A stretch of 64,000 nt of DNA from Bradyrhizobium sp. CB1015 (GCF_025200925.1 NZ_CP104174.1:8322001-8386000); one strand, 5' to 3'; positions 9,203-20,613 are shown, counted from the first letter of the stretch. Numbers and translations: made by a program. The notes: generated by a model from the letters alone, not told the origin.

Positions 9203-10891
9203 TCAGGCTGCGGCGGTCGAGTCGCGCACGGTCCGCACGACGACCGAACGCAGCTGCTCGAGATTGGCCGCCATCCCGGCGATCGCCTGCCTCACATCCG
9301 CGGCGCGCGCATTGACGGAGGCGGCATCGCGGCTGACGTCGCCGATCTTGGCCGAGACCTCCTGTGCGGCGGAGGCCGATTCGGAAATCGACCGCGTGAT
9401 CTCCCGGGTCGCGGCATCCTGCTCTTCCATCGCGGCGGCAACCGAGGTCGCCACGCCATCGATCTCGACGATGTGGCTTCCCATGGCCTCGACGGCGTCG
9501 ACCGCGGCCTGCGTCGAGGCCTGGATCTCGGCAATCAGCCGCCCGATCTCCTCGGTGGATTTTGCGGTCTGGTCGGACAGGGATTTCACTTCGGCGGCAA
9601 CCACGGCGAAGCCGCGGCCGGCTTCGCCGGCGCGCGCCGCCTCGATCGTCGCGTTGAGAGCGAGGAGGTTGGTCTGGCCCGCAATGCCGCCGATGAGGTC
9701 GGAAACCTCCGCGATCTTCTTCACCGATCCGGCCAGCGCCTGAATGGTCGAACGCGCCTGCTCGCGGCCGGCGACCGCCGATTTGGTGACGGTGCTGGTC
9801 CGCGCGACCTGGCCCGCGATCTCGCGGATCGAGGCGCTCAATTCTTCGGCCGCAGCCGAGACGGCTTGCGAGCTGCCGAGCGCCTGCGTCGAGGCCGCCG
9901 CGACCGCCTGCGACTGCGCAGAGAGCGACTTTGCGATCTCCGACAGGCCGGAGGCGGCTTGCTCCACGCCCTGCGTCGCCGCAGTCGCGGTATCGACCGA
10001 GTGGCCGGTCTCGCGCTCGACCGTTTCCGCCATCTGGTGCAGGGCGGAGCGCTTTGCGAACGCCGCCGCCTGCTCCTGCCGCAACTGCTCCTCGCGCAAA
10101 CGGGAATTCTCGACCGCCGCCTGCTTGAACACCACAAGCGCGCCCGCCATCGAGCCGACCTCGTCCCGGCGCTGCGCGAACGGAATGTCGGCGCCGAGAT
10201 CGCCGGTCGCGAGCTTCTGCATTGTGTCCGTCATGCGCACGATCGGGCGCACCACGCCGAGGGCAACACCCAGCAGGCCGACGGTCACGAAGGCGAGGAC
10301 GGCAATGGAGACGCCGAGGAGGATATAGAGCATCGCGCTGTCGCGGTCCGCGGCCAGCTTCTCCATCGCTGTATTCTGCTTGTTGGCACTGTCGACGATG
10401 CTGTCGATGACGGCGCGATGCGCGGTGTAGGCGTCCTTGAGCTGCGCATAGGCGCGCTCGGAAGCCGCAATGTCCTTCGCCTTGAGCGCCGCCAGGAGCT
10501 GATCCGACGCCTGCCAGAATTTCTGCACCTCCGCATCGGATTTCGACACCAGCGCGGTCTTGAGGTCGGCCGAGAGGCTGGACGAGACCCAGAACGCCTT
10601 GCGCTCGTCGTAATCCTTGCGGAGCTGGACCAGGCGCTCGCCATGGGCGGCCAGCTGGTCCGGCTCGCGCATCGCCAGCGTCCCCTCGAGATAGGCTTCG
10701 ATGACATATTCCGGCGGCGGCAGGATGTCGGCGATGAGGTCGTTGCCGAGCTTGATGTCGGAATAGAGCGGACCGCCGACCTTGAGCTCTTTCAAGGCGT
10801 ACAGGCTGGTCGAAACCAAAGCGGCAAAACCAATGGCGAGAACGATCCCAAACGCGACGATCGCAGAGGACAAGGACAGACGTAATTTCAT
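9203..10891 (-). CDS. Methyl-accepting chemotaxis protein (transmembrane)
   Basis: A 562-residue chemoreceptor. A membrane helix at about residues 7-30 is followed by a periplasmic helical domain of about 155 residues, a second helix at about 185-210, and a HAMP linker (VRPIVRMTDTMQKLATGDLGADIP). The long cytoplasmic signalling coiled coil has the conserved tip [20 protein letters not shown], followed by [16 protein letters not shown], the site of CheA/CheW contact. No C-terminal CheR pentapeptide is visible. The periplasmic domain is helical and lacks Cache or PAS signatures, so a four-helix-bundle sensor is likely and the ligand is unknown. The ribosome site is weak. Confidence 0.93.
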   Translation of the reverse strand: MKLRLSLSSAIVAFGIVLAIGFAALVSTSLYALKELKVGGPLYSDIKLGNDLIADILPPPEYVIEAYLEGTLAMREPDQLAAHGERLVQLRKDYDERKAFWVSSSLSADLKTALVSKSDAEVQKFWQASDQLLAALKAKDIAASERAYAQLKDAYTAHRAVIDSIVDSANKQNTAMEKLAADRDSAMLYILLGVSIAVLAFVTVGLLGVALGVVRPIVRMTDTMQKLATGDLGADIPFAQRRDEVGSMAGALVVFKQAAVENSRLREEQLRQEQAAAFAKRSALHQMAETVERETGHSVDTATAATQGVEQAASGLSEIAKSLSAQSQAVAAASTQALGSSQAVSAAAEELSASIREIAGQVARTSTVTKSAVAGREQARSTIQALAGSVKKIAEVSDLIGGIAGQTNLLALNATIEAARAGEAGRGFAVVAAEVKSLSDQTAKSTEEIGRLIAEIQASTQAAVDAVEAMGSHIVEIDGVATSVAAAMEEQDAATREITRSISESASAAQEVSAKIGDVSRDAASVNARAADVRQAIAGMAANLEQLRSVVVRTVRDSTAAA

Positions 10892-11151
10892 GAAACAATC
10901 CAGGTCGGCGTCGAAACTGCCGCCACCCTAGACCAATACGGTAAATACGGGATTGATTCGCGCGGGAATTGTATTTCACGACCCCCGCATAAGTACGGGA
11001 ATTGGACGTCAAGTCATCGGTATTGAGTCAGCGAGGCTGACGCACAACGCGCAAAAAGAACGTTTGAGTCTGATGGGCAACGCAGCGCCGGCTCCGATGC
11101 GCGGAATGAGATATGCGTGCCGAGGGCAGGCCTCCCCGGCACGCCTTGCCT
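10892..11151. other. Intergenic region with a hairpin after pcaG
   Basis: Contains CGTGCCG (11116-11122) and CGGCACG (11137-11143), a 7-base stem downstream of the pcaG stop on the minus strand. It could act as a transcription end, but no T-run follows. The rest shows nothing I can assign; the chemoreceptor promoter should lie in the right-hand part of the preceding gene's upstream region near 10892-10990. Confidence 0.4.
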
Positions 11152-11754
11152 TCACACGTCGAAGAACACCGTCTCGTTGTCGCCCTGCAGGTGCAGGTCG
11201 AGCCGGTAGACCGGCTTGCCGGCCTCGCGGACCGCAGTGAGCGTGGCCCGTCGGTCAGCCGGTACCAGCGCCAGCACGGGATCGGCGGCGTTGCCGGCCT
11301 CGTCGCTGAAATAGATGCGGGTGTAGAGATGCCTGAGCATGCCGCGGCCAAACACCGCAACCAGGATGTGCGGCGCCTGCGGCTTGCCAACGGGATCCGG
11401 CACCGCGCCCGGCTTGATGGTCTCGAAGGAATAATTGCCGTCCTTGTCGGTGCCGCAGCGGGCGAAGCCGCGGAAGCTGGCATTGGGCAGTGCGCGCTTG
11501 TCCTGCGGATCGGCGAAACGCCCTTGAGCATCCGCCTGCCAGATCTCCAGCATGCAATCGGGCACGGCAACGCCGTCGCCGTCGAAGACACGGCCCTCGA
11601 TGCGAACGCGATCGCCGGTGACATCGGGTGTCAGTGTCGAGTTGGTGAATGCGTCGTTCCACGCGTACTCGCCGGTCGGCGTCAGTCCGTATTTGAAGAA
11701 CGGACCGACGGTCTGGGATGGGGTGATCCCGTCGGGCTTCACAGAATCCTGCAC
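11152..11754 (-). CDS. pcaG: Protocatechuate 3,4-dioxygenase, alpha subunit
   Basis: A 200-residue intradiol dioxygenase alpha subunit that pairs with PcaH to open protocatechuate to 3-carboxy-cis,cis-muconate. It begins VQDSVKPDGITPSQTVGPFFKYGL and carries DCMLEIWQADAQGRF and the RIYFSDEAGN segment of the family. As expected for alpha subunits, the iron-binding Tyr/His set of PcaH is not conserved. The GTG at 11754 lies one base after the pcaH stop, with GGAG about 10 bases upstream inside pcaH. An ATG at 11805 would extend it into pcaH and is unlikely. pcaHG are thus tightly coupled. Confidence 0.95.
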   Translation of the reverse strand: MQDSVKPDGITPSQTVGPFFKYGLTPTGEYAWNDAFTNSTLTPDVTGDRVRIEGRVFDGDGVAVPDCMLEIWQADAQGRFADPQDKRALPNASFRGFARCGTDKDGNYSFETIKPGAVPDPVGKPQAPHILVAVFGRGMLRHLYTRIYFSDEAGNAADPVLALVPADRRATLTAVREAGKPVYRLDLHLQGDNETVFFDV

Positions 11755-11755
11755 G

Positions 11756-12457
11756 TTAGTGGTTCTCCATGGGCGTGGCGTTCTTGCCGCGCAGCACGAT
11801 GTCAAAGCGGTAGCACAACGCCCATTCGGGCTGGGTATTCTCCAAGTCGAACGAGGAAACCATCCGCGCCCGCGCCTTCTCGTCCGGCACCGAGTTGAAG
11901 ATCGGATCGAACGGGAACAAGGGATCGGCCGGGAAGTACATCTGCGTCACGAGCCGCGTGACGAAGGAATAGCCGAACACCGAGAGATGGATGTGGGCGG
12001 GGCGCCAGGCGTTGTGGTGATTGCCCCAGGGATAGGCGCCGGGCTTGATGGTGACGAAGCGATAATAGCCGGACGCATCGCTCACGGTGCGGCCCGCGCC
12101 GGTGAAATTCGGATCCAGCGGCGCCGGGTGCTGATCGCGGACGTGGACATAGCGGCCGCAGGAATTGGCCTGCCAGATCTCGACGAGCGAGTTCGGTACG
12201 CCGCGGCCGTCCTCGTCGCGCACATGGCCATGCACGATGATGCGCTCGCCGAGCGGCTCGCCCGCGTGCTGCCGGGTGAGATCGTTGTCGCCCTCGCGCA
12301 CGGTCTCGTGGCCGTAGACCGGCCCGGTCAGCTCCGACAGCGTATGGGGCATCGGGATCAAGGGTTTGTTCGGCGCACGCTTGATCGAGCTCTTGTAGTC
12401 GGGCGACAGCGGCAGCGGATGCGCCGCGTTGCTGCCGGTGGGATAGATGAATGTCAT
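11756..12457 (-). CDS. pcaH: Protocatechuate 3,4-dioxygenase, beta subunit
   Basis: The catalytic subunit, 233 residues, binding the non-heme Fe(III) of the intradiol dioxygenase. Ligands are Y103 (GRYVHV), Y142 (GAYPWGNHHNAW) and H155 and H157 (PAHIHLS). It cleaves protocatechuate between the hydroxyls, the entry to the beta-ketoadipate pathway. The start at 12457 has a strong GGGGAGGAG ribosome site. An AT-rich promoter region with a TATAAT on the minus strand precedes it. The next genes of the pathway (pcaB, pcaC, pcaD) and a PcaQ/PcaR regulator are not in this window, although a pcaF-type thiolase lies 1.2 kb upstream. Confidence 0.97.
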   Translation of the reverse strand: MTFIYPTGSNAAHPLPLSPDYKSSIKRAPNKPLIPMPHTLSELTGPVYGHETVREGDNDLTRQHAGEPLGERIIVHGHVRDEDGRGVPNSLVEIWQANSCGRYVHVRDQHPAPLDPNFTGAGRTVSDASGYYRFVTIKPGAYPWGNHHNAWRPAHIHLSVFGYSFVTRLVTQMYFPADPLFPFDPIFNSVPDEKARARMVSSFDLENTQPEWALCYRFDIVLRGKNATPMENH

Positions 12458-12511
12458 TGGCGAACTCCTCCCCGGCCATTGTGGTCCGGCCGGTCAACGC
12501 TTCCGCCAATC

Positions 12512-12525
12512 ATTATAGGATATAA
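12512..12525 (-). promoter_or_regulatory. Candidate pcaHG promoter -10 with overlapping palindrome
   Basis: The minus strand reads TATAAT at 12517-12512, 55 bases upstream of the pcaH start codon. An inverted repeat TTATA-GGA-TATAA (12513-12525) overlaps it. No good -35 hexamer is seen at the usual spacing, which fits an activator-dependent promoter. The binding protein is unknown. Confidence 0.4.
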
Positions 12526-12579
12526 CTAATTTGCGAAAGCCGGTTTAGCGGCGCTTCCGCGCATGGCAGCCGGCCGCTT

Positions 12580-13473
12580 CTACCTGATCGGCGCACGCGG
12601 CAGCACGGCCTCTCCGGCCTCGAGCCGGTAGCTATGGTCGAGCGAATACCAAGGCACGGAGGCGTCCTTCGCCGTCGGATGTGGCGTATCGTGGCGCACG
12701 AACTTGCCGATCAGCGCCTGTGTCACACCGAACTGCACGTCGCTGTCGATATGGGGGTCGCTCGGATCATACACCTGCGAGATCAGCACCTTGAATCCTG
12801 GCTTGAAGATCAGGGCGTGCAGATGCGCGGGACGATAGGGATGGCGGCCCTGCGCCTCGAGCAGGCGGCCGACGACACCATCGGTCGGAATGGGATAGCC
12901 GACCATCATCACCGAGCGGAAGGAAAAGCGCCCGTCGGAATCGGTCGTGAACTTGCCGCGCAGGTTCATGTCGGCCTGCTCGGGGTCCTGGTTCTCGTAG
13001 AGGCCGACCGGCGAGGCGTGCCAGACATCGACCTCGGCACCCGCGACTGGCTGGCCATCCTTGCCAGTGACGCGGCCGCTGACGAACAGCGTGGCCCCCG
13101 GTGTCTCCGAGCGCACGATCGATCCACCATTCTCGACCCGGGGCGAATTCAACCGCCAGAACGGCCCGAGCAATGATTGATCGGTCTCCGTATTGCCTTG
13201 ATCGCCATTGTTGAGCAGGCACACCAGCGAGGAGACGCCGAGCGACCCCGCCATCAGCACGACTTCGTTATGCGTGTCGGTGGTCAGCTTGCCGAGCTCG
13301 GCCACGATCGCGGTGGCATCGCGGAACTCCTTCTCGGTCAGCCTGACATCGCGGACGAAGGCGTGCAAATGCTTGACCAGGGAGACCATGATCTGGCGCA
13401 GCCGCGGATCGGATGTCCGCTCCATCACCGCCAGCGCCGCGGCCGTGACGTCCTTCTCGCGCTCGATGATCAT
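12580..13473 (-). CDS. Hydroxyquinol/catechol 1,2-dioxygenase-type intradiol dioxygenase
   Basis: A 297-residue intradiol ring-cleavage dioxygenase with the N-terminal helical dimerisation domain (about residues 1-100, including LTTDTHNEVVLMAGSLGVSS), which is found in catechol and hydroxyquinol dioxygenases and absent from PcaGH. The Fe(III) ligands are Y159 (VGLYEN), Y193 (VGYPIP), and H217 and H219 (RPAHLHA). The segment TETDQSLLGPFW and the overall ligand spacing resemble hydroxyquinol 1,2-dioxygenases, which convert benzene-1,2,4-triol to maleylacetate. No maleylacetate reductase is adjacent, so catechol or a substituted catechol remains possible. It is on the pcaHG strand, 122 bases upstream. 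Confidence 0.88.
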   Translation of the reverse strand: MIIEREKDVTAAALAVMERTSDPRLRQIMVSLVKHLHAFVRDVRLTEKEFRDATAIVAELGKLTTDTHNEVVLMAGSLGVSSLVCLLNNGDQGNTETDQSLLGPFWRLNSPRVENGGSIVRSETPGATLFVSGRVTGKDGQPVAGAEVDVWHASPVGLYENQDPEQADMNLRGKFTTDSDGRFSFRSVMMVGYPIPTDGVVGRLLEAQGRHPYRPAHLHALIFKPGFKVLISQVYDPSDPHIDSDVQFGVTQALIGKFVRHDTPHPTAKDASVPWYSLDHSYRLEAGEAVLPRAPIR

Positions 13474-13512
13474 CAGACGGTCCCTTGAAGCGACCCGCGT
13501 AACTCCAACACT

Positions 13513-13593
13513 GTCATCCCGGGATGGTCCGAAGGACCAGACCCGGAATCTCGAGATCCCGGGCTCAGCCCTCTCGGGCTGCCCCGGGATGAC
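13513..13593. repeat. Family A-like short palindromic repeat, copy 3
   Basis: GTCATCCCGG (13513-13522) and CCGGGATGAC (13584-13593) are exact inverted ends around inner hairpins (GGTCCGAAGGACC and GGGCTCAGCCC). It lies between the dioxygenase and pcaF. It is a shorter version lacking the ATAACCACA/core middle. Confidence 0.7.
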
Positions 13594-13611
13594 GAGACGC
13601 GCAGCGTCCCG

Positions 13612-14820
<1,209 letters not shown>

Positions 14821-15035
14821 CGTTGTTCTCCCTGAATGCCGCGATCCGGCCAAATTCTTCAATGTCGGCGGAGTTTTAGGAGGGCGGCCGCGGCAGGTCA
14901 ATTGACGGTTTCGCGCGTGCATTGCAGAGGCCTGCCGTCCGTCACGCATGCCGCGGTGCGGACAACGTGGAAAACCTCCGCTTCCCGGCCAAAGCGATAG
15001 GAGCAGGTGCCGAAATTTTGTAGGTTGCGCCGCCC

Positions 15036-17774
15036 ATGACCATGCAACAACCGATACCCGTTCCGCCGCCCGAGGAAGCGCCCGCACCGCACACGGAAGC
15101 CGCCGCACGCGTCACGCCGATGATGGAGCAGTATCTGGAGATCAAGGCGGCGCATCAGGGCTTGCTGCTGTTCTACCGGATGGGTGACTTCTACGAATTG
15201 TTCTTCGAGGACGCCGAGATCGCCTCCAAAACGCTCGGTATCGTCCTGACCAAGCGCGGCAAGCACCAGGGCGCGGATATCCCGATGTGCGGCGTGCCGG
15301 TCGAGCGCGCCGAGGATTATCTGCATCGTCTCATCAGCGCCGGGCATCGGGTCGCGGTGTGCGAGCAGACCGAGGATCCCGCGGCGGCGAAAGCGCGCGG
15401 CAACAAGAGCGTGGTTCGCCGCGGCGTGGTGCGGCTGGTGACGCCGGGCACGCTGACCGAGGACACGCTGCTGGATGCGCGTGCCAACAATTACCTGCTG
15501 GCGATCGCGCGCGCCCGCTCCTCGGCCGGCGGCGACCGCTTCGGCCTTGCCTGGATCGACATCTCGACGGCCGAATTCATGGTCACCGAGGTCTCGGGCG
15601 GCGAGCTCGCCGCGACGCTGGCGCGCATCAACCCGAACGAGGCGATCGTCACCGACGCGCTCTTTGGCGACAACGAGCTCGGCCAGACCTTGCGCGAGTT
15701 GCCGGCCGTGACGCCGCTGACCCGCGACGTGTTCGACGGCGCCACCGCCGAAAAGCGCCTCTGCGACTATTTTGCCGTCGCGACCATGGACGGGCTCGCG
15801 CAGCTGACGCGCCTGGAAGCCACCGCCGCGGCGGCCGCCGTCACCTATGTCGACCGCACCCAGGTCGGCAAGCATCCCCCGCTGTCGCCGCCCGCGCGCG
15901 AGGCCTCGGGCGCGACCATGGCGATCGACCCGGCCACGCGCGCCAATCTCGAGCTGACGCGCACCCTCGCCGGCGAACGCCGCGGCTCGCTGCTCGACGC
16001 GATCGACTGCACCGTGACCTCGGCAGGCTCCCGCCTGCTGGCGCAGCGCCTGGCCGCGCCGCTGACCGATGCGCCGGCGATCGCGCGGCGGTTAGACGCG
16101 GTCAGCGCCTTCGTCGCCGATTCCGCCGCGCGCGAGGACATCCGCAGCATCCTGCGCGGCGCGCCCGACATGTCACGGGCGCTCGCCCGTCTCTCGGTCG
16201 GCCGAGGCGGGCCGCGCGACCTCGCCGGCATCCGCGACGGCATCACCGCCGCCGACCAGCTGCTGACGCGGCTCTCCGAGCTGGATCAACCGCCGCAGGA
16301 AGTCGCAGCGGTGATGGCGGCGCTGCAGCGGCCATCGCGCGAGCTTGCGGCCGAGTTCGCGGCAGCGCTCGACGAGCAGCTGCCGCTGATCAAACGCGAC
16401 GGCGGCTTCGTCCGCCAGGGCTACGAGCCGGCGCTGGACGAGGCGCGAAACCTGCGCGACGCCTCGCGCCTCGTGGTCGCCTCGATGCAGGCGCGCTACG
16501 CCGATGACACCGGCGTCAAGGCTCTGAAAATTCGCCACAACAACGTGCTCGGCTATTTCGTCGAGGTCACCGCCCAGCACGGCGACAAGCTGATGTCGCC
16601 GCCGCTGAACGCGACCTTCATCCATCGCCAGACGCTGGCGGGGCAGGTGCGCTTCACCACGTCCGAGCTCGGCGAGATCGAGGCCAAGATCGCCAATGCC
16701 GGCGACCGTGCGCTCGGCCTCGAGCTCGAGATCTTCGAGCGGCTCTGCGCCAAGGCGCTCGCGATCAGCGACGATCTGCGCGCCGCGGCGCAAGGCTTTG
16801 CGCTGCTCGACGTCGCGACCTCGCTGGCCAAGCTCGCCGTCGACGAAAACTATGTGCGGCCCGAGGTCGACGGCTCGCTCAGCTTTGCGATCGAGGCCGG
16901 CCGCCACCCCGTGGTCGAGCAGGCGCTCAAGCGCAACGGCGAGCCGTTCATCGCCAATGCCTGCGACCTCTCTCCCGCGCCGGCGCAGAAGTCAGGCCAG
17001 CTCTGGCTGCTCACCGGTCCCAACATGGCCGGTAAATCGACCTTCCTGCGCCAGAACGCGCTGATTGCCTTGATGGCCCAGATCGGCAGCTTCGTGCCGG
17101 CCACGCGCGCGCGGATCGGCATCGTCGACCGCCTGTTCTCGCGCGTCGGCGCCGCCGACGATCTCGCCCGCGGCCGCTCCACCTTCATGGTCGAGATGGT
17201 CGAGACCGCGGCGATCCTGAACCAGGCCGGCGAGCGCTCGCTCGTGATCCTGGATGAAATCGGCCGCGGCACCGCGACCTTCGACGGCCTCTCGATCGCC
17301 TGGGCCGCGATCGAGCATCTGCACGAGAGCAACCGCTGCCGCACATTGTTCGCGACGCACTATCACGAGCTGACTGCGCTCGCGGCCAAGCTGCCGCGGA
17401 TGTTCAACGCCACGGTGCGGGTGAAGGAATGGCAGGGCAACGTCGTGTTCCTGCACGAGGTGCTGCCGGGCTCGGCCGACCGCTCCTACGGCATCCAGGT
17501 GGCGAAACTCGCCGGCCTGCCGCCGGCGGTGATCACGCGTGCCAAGTCGGTGCTCTCCAAGCTGGAGGCGCAGGACCGCGGCCAGACCGCGCGAGCGCTC
17601 GTCGACGATCTGCCGCTGTTCGCAGTGCCCTCGCGCGCCGCCACTGAAGCCGCGCCGCCGAGCGAAGCGGAGCTGCTTGTGGAGGCGGTGAAGGCGCTGC
17701 ACCCCGACGAGATGTCGCCGCGCGAGGCGCTGGATGCGCTGTATGCGCTGAAGGCGAAACTGCCGAAATCGTAG
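15036..17774 (+). CDS. mutS: DNA mismatch repair protein MutS
   Basis: The mismatch-recognition ATPase, 912 residues. The N-terminal clamp contains the mismatch-reading [11 protein letters not shown] (Phe-x-Glu type motif). A connector domain and lever/clamp ([13 protein letters not shown]) follow. The ATPase domain has Walker A GPNMAGKS (661-668), the signature [14 protein letters not shown], Walker [17 protein letters not shown] and the H-loop FATHYHEL. The C-terminal tail reads [20 protein letters not shown], consistent with the tetramerisation region. An ATG one codon downstream is also possible. It is transcribed away from pcaF, with 215 bases between. Confidence 0.98.
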   Translation: MTMQQPIPVPPPEEAPAPHTEAAARVTPMMEQYLEIKAAHQGLLLFYRMGDFYELFFEDAEIASKTLGIVLTKRGKHQGADIPMCGVPVERAEDYLHRLISAGHRVAVCEQTEDPAAAKARGNKSVVRRGVVRLVTPGTLTEDTLLDARANNYLLAIARARSSAGGDRFGLAWIDISTAEFMVTEVSGGELAATLARINPNEAIVTDALFGDNELGQTLRELPAVTPLTRDVFDGATAEKRLCDYFAVATMDGLAQLTRLEATAAAAAVTYVDRTQVGKHPPLSPPAREASGATMAIDPATRANLELTRTLAGERRGSLLDAIDCTVTSAGSRLLAQRLAAPLTDAPAIARRLDAVSAFVADSAAREDIRSILRGAPDMSRALARLSVGRGGPRDLAGIRDGITAADQLLTRLSELDQPPQEVAAVMAALQRPSRELAAEFAAALDEQLPLIKRDGGFVRQGYEPALDEARNLRDASRLVVASMQARYADDTGVKALKIRHNNVLGYFVEVTAQHGDKLMSPPLNATFIHRQTLAGQVRFTTSELGEIEAKIANAGDRALGLELEIFERLCAKALAISDDLRAAAQGFALLDVATSLAKLAVDENYVRPEVDGSLSFAIEAGRHPVVEQALKRNGEPFIANACDLSPAPAQKSGQLWLLTGPNMAGKSTFLRQNALIALMAQIGSFVPATRARIGIVDRLFSRVGAADDLARGRSTFMVEMVETAAILNQAGERSLVILDEIGRGTATFDGLSIAWAAIEHLHESNRCRTLFATHYHELTALAAKLPRMFNATVRVKEWQGNVVFLHEVLPGSADRSYGIQVAKLAGLPPAVITRAKSVLSKLEAQDRGQTARALVDDLPLFAVPSRAATEAAPPSEAELLVEAVKALHPDEMSPREALDALYALKAKLPKS

Positions 17775-17782
17775 ATGAGACC

Positions 17783-17862
17783 GTCATTCCGGGATGGTCC
17801 GAAGGACCAGACCTCAGGTGCGCAATTGCGCACCGTAGTTCGGCTCTTCGAGCCGCCCCGGA
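17783..17862. repeat. Family A repeat fragment, copy 4
   Basis: Begins GTCATTCCGGGATGGTCC like copies 3 and 5 and contains a GTGCGCAATTGCGCAC palindrome, but its right end stops at CCCCGGAA, just before the chemoreceptor stop codon at 17869. It sits between convergent mutS and the chemoreceptor gene. Confidence 0.65.
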
Positions 17863-17868
17863 AGGCGC

Positions 17869-19545
17869 CTACCCCCTCGCTGCGATCGCCGCGGCTTCGG
17901 CGGCGGCGCGCTGCATGCTGGTCGACATCTCGTTGGTCACCGTGCTCTGCTCCTCGATCGCGGCGGCGGTCGAGGTCACGTACTCGCTGACATTGTTGAT
18001 CGCCTGCTTGATCGAGCCGAGCGCGCTGACGACGTCGCCGGAGATGCTGTTGAGGCTGCCGATCTCCTGGCCGATCTTGTCGGTCGCCTGCTTGGCCTGG
18101 TTGGCGAGGCTCTTGACCTCGGAAGCGACCACCGCGAAGCCGCGGCCGGCTTCGCCCGCGCGCGCCGATTCGATCGTGGCGTTGAGCGCGAGCAGATTGA
18201 TCTGCCCGGTGATGTTGTTGATCATCTCGACGATGCCGCTCATCGCCTGCGCGGCCTCGGTGAGACGCTGGGCCTGCGCGTCGGCGGCGCCGACCTGCTC
18301 GACCGCGCCCATCGCGGTCTCGCGCGACTTGGTCATGGCCTCGGAGATCTCCCGCACTGAAGCGTTCAATTCCTCCGAGCCGGCGGCAACCGATTCCATC
18401 ATGCCGCGCACGCGCTCGTTGCCCATGCGGACCAGGACCTGCTTGGTGACGTCGGTGGCGTATTTCACCACCTTGAACGGCTTGCCGTTGAGGTCGAGGA
18501 TCGGATTGTAGGAGGCCTGGATGTAGACCTCCTTGCCGCCCTTGCCGATGCGCTTGTATTCGGCCGCCTGGTACTCGCCGCGATTGAGTGCCGCCCAGAA
18601 CTCGCGATAGCCGGCACCGTCGCGCTCGCTCGGCTCGACGAACATGCTGTGATGCCTGCCCTTGATCTCGGCCAGCGAATAGCCGAGCGCGCCGAGGAAG
18701 TTGGCGTTTGCGGTGATGATCGTGCCGTCCATGTTGAGCTCGATCACGGCCTGGGCCTTGTCGATCGCCGCGATCTGGCCGGCGAGATCGGAATTCTTCA
18801 ACTTCTCCGCGGTGACGTCGGTCGCGAACTTGACGACGCCGTACGGCTTGCCGCTTTCGTCGAGCAACGGATTGTAGGAGGCGAGGATCCAGACCTCGCG
18901 ACCGCCCTTGCCGATCCGCTTGAACTCGCCGGCCTGGTAATCGCCGCGGTTGAGCGCGACCCAGAATTCACGATAGGCCGGGCTGTTGCGATCGGCGTCG
19001 GGCACGAACAGGCTGTGATGCTTGCCCTTGATCTCGTCGAGCGAGTAGCCGAGCGCCTTGCAGAAATTCTCGTTGGCCGAGACGACGGTGCCGTCGAGTT
19101 TGAACTCGATGACGGCCTGCGCGCGGCTGATGGCGGCGATCTTGGAGGCGTCCGTCATGCTGCGGATCTTCTTCTCGGTGATGTCGGTCGCAATCTTGGC
19201 GACCATCACCGTCTTGCCGTTGCCGTCGAGCACCGGATTGTAGGATGCTTCGATCCAGACCTCGCGGCCGCTTTTCGCGATCCGCTTGAATTCGCGCGCC
19301 TGATACTCGCCACGGTTCAATGCGGCCCAGAACGCCTTGTACTCGGCGCTGTCGCGCTGGTCGGCCGGCACGAACATCGAGTGATGCTTGCCCTGGATCT
19401 CCTCGAGCCGGTAGCCAAGGGCGTCGAGAAAATTCTTGTTGGCCGTGATGATCGTCCCATCAAGATTGAATTCGATCATCGCCTGCGAACGGCCGATGGC
19501 ATCGAGCCGCGCTTGTGCATCATTGTGGGACTTGCGGCCGAACAT
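17869..19545 (-). CDS. Soluble triple-PAS methyl-accepting chemotaxis protein
   Basis: A 558-residue cytoplasmic chemoreceptor with no membrane segment. Three PAS domains repeat with a 122-residue period: about 14-128, 136-250 and 258-372. Each has the series [51 protein letters not shown] and ATD(I/V)T. The C-terminal signalling region has the tip [20 protein letters not shown] and [19 protein letters not shown], ending at IAARG without a CheR tether. The PAS type resembles aerotaxis and energy-taxis receptors, which bind FAD or heme, but cofactor ligands cannot be assigned. Near-identical internal copies imply recent tandem duplication. Confidence 0.93.
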   Translation of the reverse strand: MFGRKSHNDAQARLDAIGRSQAMIEFNLDGTIITANKNFLDALGYRLEEIQGKHHSMFVPADQRDSAEYKAFWAALNRGEYQAREFKRIAKSGREVWIEASYNPVLDGNGKTVMVAKIATDITEKKIRSMTDASKIAAISRAQAVIEFKLDGTVVSANENFCKALGYSLDEIKGKHHSLFVPDADRNSPAYREFWVALNRGDYQAGEFKRIGKGGREVWILASYNPLLDESGKPYGVVKFATDVTAEKLKNSDLAGQIAAIDKAQAVIELNMDGTIITANANFLGALGYSLAEIKGRHHSMFVEPSERDGAGYREFWAALNRGEYQAAEYKRIGKGGKEVYIQASYNPILDLNGKPFKVVKYATDVTKQVLVRMGNERVRGMMESVAAGSEELNASVREISEAMTKSRETAMGAVEQVGAADAQAQRLTEAAQAMSGIVEMINNITGQINLLALNATIESARAGEAGRGFAVVASEVKSLANQAKQATDKIGQEIGSLNSISGDVVSALGSIKQAINNVSEYVTSTAAAIEEQSTVTNEMSTSMQRAAAEAAAIAARG

Positions 19546-19803
19546 TCAGGTGTCTCCCTCGATGAGAAAATCATTTTGCATGGCGCGCGCAGCGTCACGC
19601 TCGCGCTCGATTTTTTCGGCTCGTCGTTCACGACTTTCGGACTGGTGGAACTGTAGCCCCCGCTATTCAACGGGGCCGTCTCGACAGCTGACGAGTAAGT
19701 GTAGGGTCAAGACACAAAGATTAAATTAACGACATAATCGGAAACGCGCAGTCAAACACCGCAAAACTACCGGCTGAGCACCGCAAAGGTCCGGTACCAA
19801 AGC
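19546..19803. other. Intergenic region with a short open frame resembling a monooxygenase C-terminus
   Basis: Upstream of the chemoreceptor start. On the plus strand, 19561-19656 reads DEKIILHGARSVTLALDFF and then GSSFTTFGLVEL before a stop, reminiscent of the C-terminal pattern of FAD-dependent aromatic monooxygenases. No start or upstream domain exists, so at best it is a decayed remnant. The rest is relatively AT-rich (TTAAATTAACGACATAATC near 19720-19740) and probably carries a promoter. Confidence 0.25.
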
Positions 19804-20604
19804 TTACGTTTCGATGCGCAGCCTTCTGCGTCCACGCCACCACAGCATCAGATTCCACACCACGCAGGTTGCAAGCGCGAGCGAAAGACCTACCGCCAAT
19901 CCAAACTTCACGACTGCAACGTGCAGGACGGCGATGGCCATGCCAAACCCGAGCAGGCCCCAGGCGGAGTTGGCGAGCACGGCGGCTGTCGGCGGTCCCC
20001 CGATGCGCGGATGCAGGATCACCATGATGCTGGAGAACACCACGGGAAAGAGTGCGATGATGCCGCTGATGCGCGGGCCGACCCAGCTCGATGTCGAAAC
20101 CACGATGGCGACGAGGGTCGCAACCAGCGCAGCGCGCATCGGCACATCGTACCAGCGGCGCGTCACCAGCGGCATCTTCACATGGCGATAGCGCGCGAGC
20201 AGTGGAATGCAGATGCCGAATGCGATCAGATTGGCGGCAAGCCCCGCCGTGAGCGACCAGTCGAACTGGCGGATGATCGACGCCGTCCCGATCCACACCG
20301 CGAAAGCACTTCCGCAACTCACCACGAGGTTGTGCCGCTGCGACAGCACGACGTAGGTGAGGCACATGAAGATCGTCGCCGCATTGACCGGCAGGCTCGC
20401 CAGCGCGCCCTGCGCGATGAACGCGGCGTCATGATCGATCGCAAGAAAGACGTAGGACGGACCCGCCGACACCGGCAGGGTCGCGATCAGCGCGCCGATC
20501 ACCGGTCCCGAGCGTTCGGTGATGATCGACGCCGTCACCACGAACGCCGCCGCGATCGCCATGCGCAGGAGCAGGAAGAGGAGGACGTGGAGGTCGGGGG
20601 ACAT
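19804..20604 (-). CDS. Integral membrane protein of unknown function
   Basis: A 266-residue hydrophobic protein with about eight predicted membrane segments (for example LFLLLRMAIAAAFVVTASII, ATIFMCLTYVVLS, LAANLIAFGICIPLLA, AALVATLVAIVVSTSS, AVGLSLALATCVVWNLML). Between helices lie ERSGPVIGALIATLPVSAGP and GPRISGIIALFPVVFSS, two similar G-P-x-(I/S)-(S/G)-x-I-A-x-(L/F)-P-V motifs that suggest an internal duplication of two halves. I do not recognise a named family. It may be a small transporter. It is flanked by a repeat on its 5' side, followed by osmC-like on the same strand. Confidence 0.75.
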   Translation of the reverse strand: MSPDLHVLLFLLLRMAIAAAFVVTASIITERSGPVIGALIATLPVSAGPSYVFLAIDHDAAFIAQGALASLPVNAATIFMCLTYVVLSQRHNLVVSCGSAFAVWIGTASIIRQFDWSLTAGLAANLIAFGICIPLLARYRHVKMPLVTRRWYDVPMRAALVATLVAIVVSTSSWVGPRISGIIALFPVVFSSIMVILHPRIGGPPTAAVLANSAWGLLGFGMAIAVLHVAVVKFGLAVGLSLALATCVVWNLMLWWRGRRRLRIET

Positions 20605-20613
20605 TTTTGGCTT

